Shown here one piece after another: positions 31,365 through 35,358 of a DNA stretch of 35,358 nt. Numbering within the stretch: position 1 is the first letter of the stretch; the number at the start of each line of letters is the position of its first letter. The stretch comes from Nocardia sp. (GTDB lineage Bacteria > Actinomycetota > Actinomycetes > Mycobacteriales > Mycobacteriaceae), in NCBI RefSeq assembly GCF_025465275.1, contig NZ_JAODNK010000204.1, forward strand, positions 1-35,358. Reading direction: 5' to 3'. The notes under the pieces were generated by a model. The model saw nothing but the letters and a program-made list of their open reading frames with translations, searched no databases and had not been told where the DNA came from. The position numbers and the translations under genes are program-made.

Positions 31365-31470
31365 TATAGCTGAATCGCATTACTCGAGGTTGGAGCCTCG
31401 GCCGCGGAAATCGGGTGTGTGGGTGGGCTGTGGAGCGCTTCCGGCGCCAGGGGATCGATACGATGCGGAA

Positions 31471-32124
31471 ATGACCGGATCACCTACTCCGACCCGAGGG
31501 CGGGGGCGGCCGCCTCGTGGCGAGTCCGTCGCCTCGGACGACACCGTGCTGGCCGCGGCGCTGCACGCCTTCGCAACGCATGGGTACGAGGCGGTTTCGC
31601 TGCGCTCGCTCGCCGGTGAACTCGGCGTCAGTCACAATTTGCTGTCGCAGCGCTACGGGTCGAAGGCTCGGCTCTGGTATGCCTGCGCGGACTGGGGATT
31701 CGGGGGGATCCTCGGCAAACTGAACCCGATCGTCGACAGTGCAGTGAGCGACACACAGCGGCTACGTGATTTCTTGTATACGTTCGCATTGTTCTCGGCC
31801 TACAACCCGGACTTGACGGGGCTGGTCAACGCCGAGTCGTCGACGTCGAGTGAGCGACTGGATTACCTGTGCGCCAACTACATTCGCCCGACTGTGGCCA
31901 GGTTTGCGCCGCTGTACGCGCGGGCGGTGGAGCGCAACGAACTGCGCGCGGTTCCGGTCGAGACCCTGTTCTACATGATCACGTCGGGGACCACCGCGAT
32001 GTACACCAGCCGCGCCCTCACGGAGCAGATCTTCGGCCCGGCTCGGCTGCACCCGGACCGCTTCGAGGAGAATGCCCGGGCCGTCGCGGATCTCCTGTTC
32101 GACGGCCTGCGGCCCGTACCCTGA
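31471..32124 (+). CDS. TetR-family transcriptional regulator
   Basis: This TetR protein of 217 residues has the N-terminal domain GRGRPPRGESVASDDTVLAA followed by the helix-turn-helix VSLRSLAGELGVSHNLLSQR, then the helical ligand domain. The usual TLYRYF after the HTH is changed to LLSQRYGSKARLW, a known variant. ATG 31471 is preferred; the frame is open back to 31390 but lacks a better site. It is divergent from the protease-lipoprotein-MmpL operon and 108 bases before an SDR gene, so it could control either or both. Two different palindromes flank it: GTTCAGGTGAAC upstream and the 24-base site at 32205-32228 downstream. Confidence 0.9.
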   Translation: MTGSPTPTRGRGRPPRGESVASDDTVLAAALHAFATHGYEAVSLRSLAGELGVSHNLLSQRYGSKARLWYACADWGFGGILGKLNPIVDSAVSDTQRLRDFLYTFALFSAYNPDLTGLVNAESSTSSERLDYLCANYIRPTVARFAPLYARAVERNELRAVPVETLFYMITSGTTAMYTSRALTEQIFGPARLHPDRFEENARAVADLLFDGLRPVP

Positions 32125-32204
32125 ATGTGGCCCGGGATGAGTTCGGCGTCGCCCGAAAAACTATGGCACACTTGATGAATAAGAAATTGAATTGACCTTC
32201 CGGC

Positions 32205-32228
32205 GCATCTTACTCAAGAGTAAGATGC
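32205..32228. promoter_or_regulatory. Perfect 24-base palindrome at the SDR start, likely operator
   Basis: GCATCTTACTC (32205-32215) and GAGTAAGATGC (32218-32228) are perfect 11-base complements around AA. The site ends 4 bases before ATG 32233, and a TTGACC (32192-32197) lies upstream. The TTACTC/GAGTAA core and its symmetry fit a TetR-type dimer. The regulator encoded just upstream is the simplest candidate. Confidence 0.7.
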
Positions 32229-32232
32229 AGGC

Positions 32233-33108
32233 ATGGAATGGACACCGCAAGAAATACCGGATCAGACCGGACGCACATTCATCGTCACCGGCGCCAATGG
32301 TGGCATCGGCATCGAGACCACCACGATGCTCGCCCGTAAAGGTGGCACGGTTATCATGGCCTGTCGAAATGCGGAACGGGCGTGGCCGATCGCTGCCATG
32401 ATCGAGGGCGACGTTCGTATCGAGCGTCTCGATCTCGCCGATTTGGCGTCGGTGCGCGAGTTCGCCGACCGGACCGGCGATTTCGATGTGCTGGTCAATA
32501 ATGCCGGGCTGATGAATATTCCGTTCTCGCGCACCAAGGATGGATTCGAAACTCAGTTCGGTGTCAACCATCTCGGGCACTTCGCGCTGACCGGTCTGCT
32601 CCTCGATCGCCTGCGCGATCGGGTGGTGAGCCTGGCCAGCATTGCGCACCGGCGGGCCCCACAACTGTGGATCGACGATCTGAACCACGAAAACCGCGAT
32701 TATCAGCGCAATCTGTCCTACGCCCAATCAAAGCTCGCGAATCTGATGTTCGGCCGGGAATTGCAGCGGCGGCTCACCGTGGCGGGCTCCGAAAAGCGTT
32801 CCTACGCGGTGCATCCGGGTGTGTCGGCCACCGATCTTTTCACGCGGACCGAGACCCCCGTGGATCGGATCATCAAACCTCTTATCAGAATCACCGGTCA
32901 CTCTCCGGCCAATGCTGCCCACTCGACTCTGTTTGCGGCGACCATGCCCGGAGCCGATCCTGATATCTACTGGGGCCCGACTCGTTGGGGCGGGAGCAGG
33001 GGCCCGGTGGGACCCTCGCCGTCGAGTGAGCTGTCGAAGGACACGGAGCTTTCGAGGCGGCTGTGGGAAGAATCCGAACGGATGACCGGAGTCACTTACA
33101 AGTTTTGA
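32233..33108 (+). CDS. SDR oxidoreductase, retinol-dehydrogenase-like
   Basis: This classical/extended short-chain dehydrogenase of 291 residues has the cofactor motif TGANGGIG (residues 19-26), followed by CRNAERAW, whose Arg after the second strand suggests NADP. Later come NNAGLM near 93-98, Ser near 138 in LASIAH, and the catalytic YAQSK near 163-167. It resembles the retinol dehydrogenase/WW-oxidoreductase-like group found in many copies in mycobacteria and Nocardia, usually beside TetR genes. Substrates there are poorly known lipophilic alcohols or ketones. The start lies 4 bases after a 24-base palindrome, and no good ribosome binding site is visible, so tight repression or a leaderless message is possible. 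A strong hairpin follows the stop. Confidence 0.9.
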   Translation: MEWTPQEIPDQTGRTFIVTGANGGIGIETTTMLARKGGTVIMACRNAERAWPIAAMIEGDVRIERLDLADLASVREFADRTGDFDVLVNNAGLMNIPFSRTKDGFETQFGVNHLGHFALTGLLLDRLRDRVVSLASIAHRRAPQLWIDDLNHENRDYQRNLSYAQSKLANLMFGRELQRRLTVAGSEKRSYAVHPGVSATDLFTRTETPVDRIIKPLIRITGHSPANAAHSTLFAATMPGADPDIYWGPTRWGGSRGPVGPSPSSELSKDTELSRRLWEESERMTGVTYKF

Positions 33109-33113
33109 GTGTC

Positions 33114-33156
33114 AATATCGCGTAGTGGGTGCGGTCCGCGCCCACTACGCGATATT
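33114..33156. terminator. Very long bidirectional hairpin terminator
   Basis: A perfect 16-base stem, AATATCGCGTAGTGGG with CCCACTACGCGATATT, is extended inside by a T-G pair and GCG/CGC around the loop GTC. It stands between the converging SDR (stop 33108) and antigen-85-like gene (stop 33193). T tracts are lacking on both sides. Confidence 0.8.
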
Positions 33157-33192
33157 GCCGTTCATTGCTTGTGAAAGCCTATGCGCCGCTCG

Positions 33193-34278
33193 TCAGCCGA
33201 TATTCGCCGACAGTTCGGGGAGCATTCGTGAGACCTCGTTCTGCCAGTTGTTCCAAGCGTGGATACCGTAGGCCGGGAAATCGTAGGTGACATTCTTTGC
33301 ACCGAGAACAGTCATACGTGCTTGGAATGCCCGGGTGTTCGCCAGTGCCAGTGCTTCCAGCGCCATGCCCTCCATGGTGCTGACATTTGCGCCGTCGCCG
33401 GAGGTGGGCAGGCCGCTGCCGGCGGACACCCACAACCGAATATTCTTCTGAATCAGCGTGGGCGCGAATATGAATGGATCCATGCGCCGCCACTTGGAAT
33501 CCCACAGGGGCGCCATGCAGTCGACGTTGTACCCGCCGGCATCGAGCATGGCCACCCGAATGGCATCGCGCATCGCGGGCGCGGAGATGTTCAAGTAGCC
33601 GGAGAAGGACCCGGCGAAGCTGAACTGGTCGGGGTGGTAGGCGGCGAGGGTCAGTGCGGCGCTGCCACCCATCGACAGTCCGAAGATGCCATTGCGACTC
33701 GCGGTGAAACCCAGCCGATCGCGCAGCGCATTGCGCAGGTCCTGGGTCAGGAAGGTCTCCCACCTGTACGTGTAGGACTTGCCGGGGCCGCCCGAAAGTG
33801 CTTGCGACGCACCAGAACCCGACGACGCGCTGGCGGAGGACACGGATCCGGGTGATATGCCGAGGAAGTTCGAGCCCGAGTTCCAGTCGGCGTAGAAGCT
33901 CGATTGCCCGCCGACGGGCATGACCACATTGATGTTCTGGCCGGTCAACTGGCGGGCGACGTCGGTTTCGATTTCCCACCCGTTGAGGTCATCACGGGCG
34001 CGCATACCGTCGAGGGCGTACACCACTCGATCTGTGTTGCCGTCGGCGGCACGGAAGATGCGGGATTTGATCGGACCCATGCTGGAGTCCACCCAGAAAT
34101 CCAGCCCATCCGGATTGTATGCGGCCGAGGCCTTTACGTCATTGCCGAGCGCTGTCGCCCCCAGCGGCGACAGGACGGCGAGCATCAGGGTCAGGGCCGC
34201 TCTGGCGATCGAGGTAAGGGGCGAGCGGGATCTGTGTCGACCGCGTGAAAATCGCATGGAAACAATATCTTTCGTCAT
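33193..34278 (-). CDS. Antigen-85-like mycolyltransferase/esterase
   Basis: This secreted alpha/beta hydrolase of 361 residues belongs to the antigen 85/esterase D family, which transfers mycolic acids between trehalose and arabinogalactan. A basic N-terminus and hydrophobic stretch (25-45, ending ATALG) form a signal. Family segments are VVMPVGGQSSFYADW (119-132), WETFLTQDL and GLSMGGSAALTLAAYHPDQF with Ser202. Catalytic His340 lies in GIHAWNNWQNEV, and the acid is probably Glu304 or Glu309. A Ser/Ala/Gly-rich insertion (144-165) sits where the classic enzymes have a short Cys-containing loop. ATG 34278 is used; ATG 34257 is possible. It starts 13 bases after the multicopper oxidase stop, so both share a transcript. 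Real mycolyltransferase activity is unproven. Confidence 0.88.
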   Translation of the reverse strand: MTKDIVSMRFSRGRHRSRSPLTSIARAALTLMLAVLSPLGATALGNDVKASAAYNPDGLDFWVDSSMGPIKSRIFRAADGNTDRVVYALDGMRARDDLNGWEIETDVARQLTGQNINVVMPVGGQSSFYADWNSGSNFLGISPGSVSSASASSGSGASQALSGGPGKSYTYRWETFLTQDLRNALRDRLGFTASRNGIFGLSMGGSAALTLAAYHPDQFSFAGSFSGYLNISAPAMRDAIRVAMLDAGGYNVDCMAPLWDSKWRRMDPFIFAPTLIQKNIRLWVSAGSGLPTSGDGANVSTMEGMALEALALANTRAFQARMTVLGAKNVTYDFPAYGIHAWNNWQNEVSRMLPELSANIG

Positions 34279-34291
34279 CGAGCGGGCTTCT

Positions 34292-35358
34292 TCAGGTGTG
34301 CAGGCGGTAACGCGCCATCATGCATTCGTCCTCGTGGTCGATGAGGTGGCAGTGCCAGACGTAACCCTGCGCCATCGTGCCGCCCATCCCTCCCATGCCG
34401 GCCATGCCGCCGACGCTGAACATCGCGTCGGGATCGAATCCCAGCTCGTCCGCGGTGGGGAAGGTGATCGACACCCGGGTGACCATGCCGGTGGGGGCGA
34501 CGACGGTGTCCTTGGCGCCGGTCTCCCACGGGTCGGGCGGTTGCGGCGTTCCGGTGAGGAACCGATCCGGTTCCGGAGCCCAGTAGGTTCCCACCGCCGG
34601 CCGCGGATTCGCGGCGAGATAGCCTGCCATGTCGAAGGATTGGCGGTTGAGGATGCGCATATTGACCAGGTGTATGTGCATCGGGTGGTTGTCGATGGAG
34701 ACGTTGACGAATTCCCAGATCTCGGTGGTGCCCTGCCGGGGGTCCGGCATGGGTTCGTCGTGGTAGGTGAGATTGTTCATGTTTTCGGTGAATGGCGGCC
34801 ACGACGCCGCGGGTCCGATATTGAGAGTGATGATGCGGCGTCGATCGGAGGCCGGGATGGGCGGCAGCGCCGGTGCCTGGTTGTCTCCGCCGCGCAGTGC
34901 GGCCGGTGGTGCGGAGGTGAAGCCCGTGGCGCCGGTGCCGACGAACCGGATCAGGTTCGAGATCGTCTGTCCGCCAGTGATTTGCGCGGGACCGGTGGGG
35001 AACTCGTAGGAGTTCAGCAGGTCGACCGATTCGCCGGCGGCGAGTCCGGTGAAGTCGGCGATGATGTCGAGTCGTTCTCCGGGGTGGAGCCCGGCCTTGT
35101 CGACATAGGCGGCTCGGTCGAGCAGGCCGCCGTCGTTGCCGACGATCCAGAACTTGGCCTGGTTGCTGAACGACAGGATGTACGGCCGGAAGCTGGAGGC
35201 ATTGAGGGCGCGGAATCGGTACATCCCGCGGGCCACGTTCGCGCGGGGGTGGACCGTGCCGTTGACGGTGATCAGGTCGCCGAGCATGCCGCCTTCCCAG
35301 CGGCCGTCCTGAATCCAGCGCACGGTGTGGAAGCGCAGTGAGCCGTCGTCGTTGAAGC
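34292..35358 (-). CDS. Multicopper oxidase, C-terminal part (runs off the window)
   Basis: The last 355 residues of a multicopper oxidase are visible; the N-terminal domain with its first copper motif lies beyond base 35358. The middle domain contains GMYRFRALNASSFRPYILSF. Copper ligands are seen in DNHPMHIHLV and in the terminal WHCHLIDHEDECMMARYRL, giving the HCHxxxHE(x)nM pattern with the type 1 Cys and an axial Met. This resembles CotA, phenoxazinone synthase and bilirubin oxidase-like enzymes that oxidise phenols or metal ions with O2. Just before the last motif is a Met/Gly-rich loop (FSVGGMAGMGGMGGTMAQG) that may bind extra copper. It precedes and is probably co-transcribed with the mycolyltransferase-like gene. 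Confidence 0.92.
   Translation of the reverse strand, partial: FNDDGSLRFHTVRWIQDGRWEGGMLGDLITVNGTVHPRANVARGMYRFRALNASSFRPYILSFSNQAKFWIVGNDGGLLDRAAYVDKAGLHPGERLDIIADFTGLAAGESVDLLNSYEFPTGPAQITGGQTISNLIRFVGTGATGFTSAPPAALRGGDNQAPALPPIPASDRRRIITLNIGPAASWPPFTENMNNLTYHDEPMPDPRQGTTEIWEFVNVSIDNHPMHIHLVNMRILNRQSFDMAGYLAANPRPAVGTYWAPEPDRFLTGTPQPPDPWETGAKDTVVAPTGMVTRVSITFPTADELGFDPDAMFSVGGMAGMGGMGGTMAQGYVWHCHLIDHEDECMMARYRLHT

Noticed and set aside
33920..35341. 473-codon plus-strand frame
   Set aside because: It is antisense to the multicopper oxidase and mycolyltransferase-like genes, which have clear catalytic motifs.
1..35358. CRISPR arrays, tRNA or rRNA genes, insertion sequences
   Set aside because: I saw no regularly spaced repeats, cloverleaf-like sequence, rRNA segment, or transposase.

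Overview
The window is high-GC DNA, almost completely coding, with GTG and TTG starts alongside ATG. It comes from a mycolic-acid actinomycete, most likely Nocardia or a close relative. The evidence is the set of Corynebacteriales-type families: an antigen-85-like mycolyltransferase, an MmpL transporter, DUF3068 and DUF2613 envelope proteins, a PrrA/PrrB-like two-component pair, a secreted NlpC/P60 hydrolase, an RsdA-like anti-sigma fragment, and many TetR regulators beside short-chain dehydrogenases. The genus is inferred from gene content only. I saw no rRNA, tRNA, CRISPR, insertion sequence or phage gene.

Layout. 1-678: no intact gene; a DUF1275-like membrane-protein remnant on the minus strand and two inverted repeats. 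688-5449: a tight plus-strand catabolic operon of acyl-CoA dehydrogenase, hotdog thioesterase, Baeyer-Villiger-type flavin monooxygenase, enoyl-CoA hydratase and a peroxisomal-type 2,4-dienoyl-CoA-reductase-like SDR. Together they look able to oxidise a ketone and push the resulting acid through beta-oxidation. 5494-8298: an HxlR regulator with a conserved N-terminal Cys, divergent from a nitroreductase and a DHA2 drug/proton antiporter. 8299-9864: a LuxR-type regulator. 9865-10763: an aminoglycoside-phosphotransferase-like remnant and non-coding DNA. 11057-12961: DUF2613, DUF3068 and a RutE-like nitroreductase.

13021-17054: a TetR regulator, then two alpha/beta hydrolases and an FAD monooxygenase joined by 4-base overlaps; a perfect 15-base palindrome lies at the promoter. 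17221-18345 encodes a CrtC/AttH-type lipocalin-like protein, convergent with a TetR gene (18446-19054) across a strong hairpin. Next come an RsdA-like protein without a membrane anchor, a protein with a catalytically degenerate serine-recombinase-like N-terminus, a lipoprotein, a broken epoxide hydrolase, an MHYT sensor, and a PrrA/PrrB-like pair followed by an NlpC/P60 hydrolase.

27184-31293 (minus strand): a likely operon of a secreted trypsin-like lipoprotein protease, a second copy of the lipoprotein family at 21046, and an MmpL transporter, with a TetR remnant directly after the MmpL stop. A divergent TetR (31471) is followed by an SDR with a perfect 24-base palindrome just before its start. 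The window ends with a minus-strand pair, a multicopper oxidase (running off the right edge) and an antigen-85-like esterase.

The most interesting unifying signal is a promoter element of about 20 bases. It recurs almost exactly before the RsdA-like gene (19166) and before the NlpC/P60 gene (26316), with weaker relatives before the lipocalin-like gene (17169) and the protease operon (31323). It may mark a cell-envelope regulon. Operators and promoters here were found by eye and are not experimentally supported.
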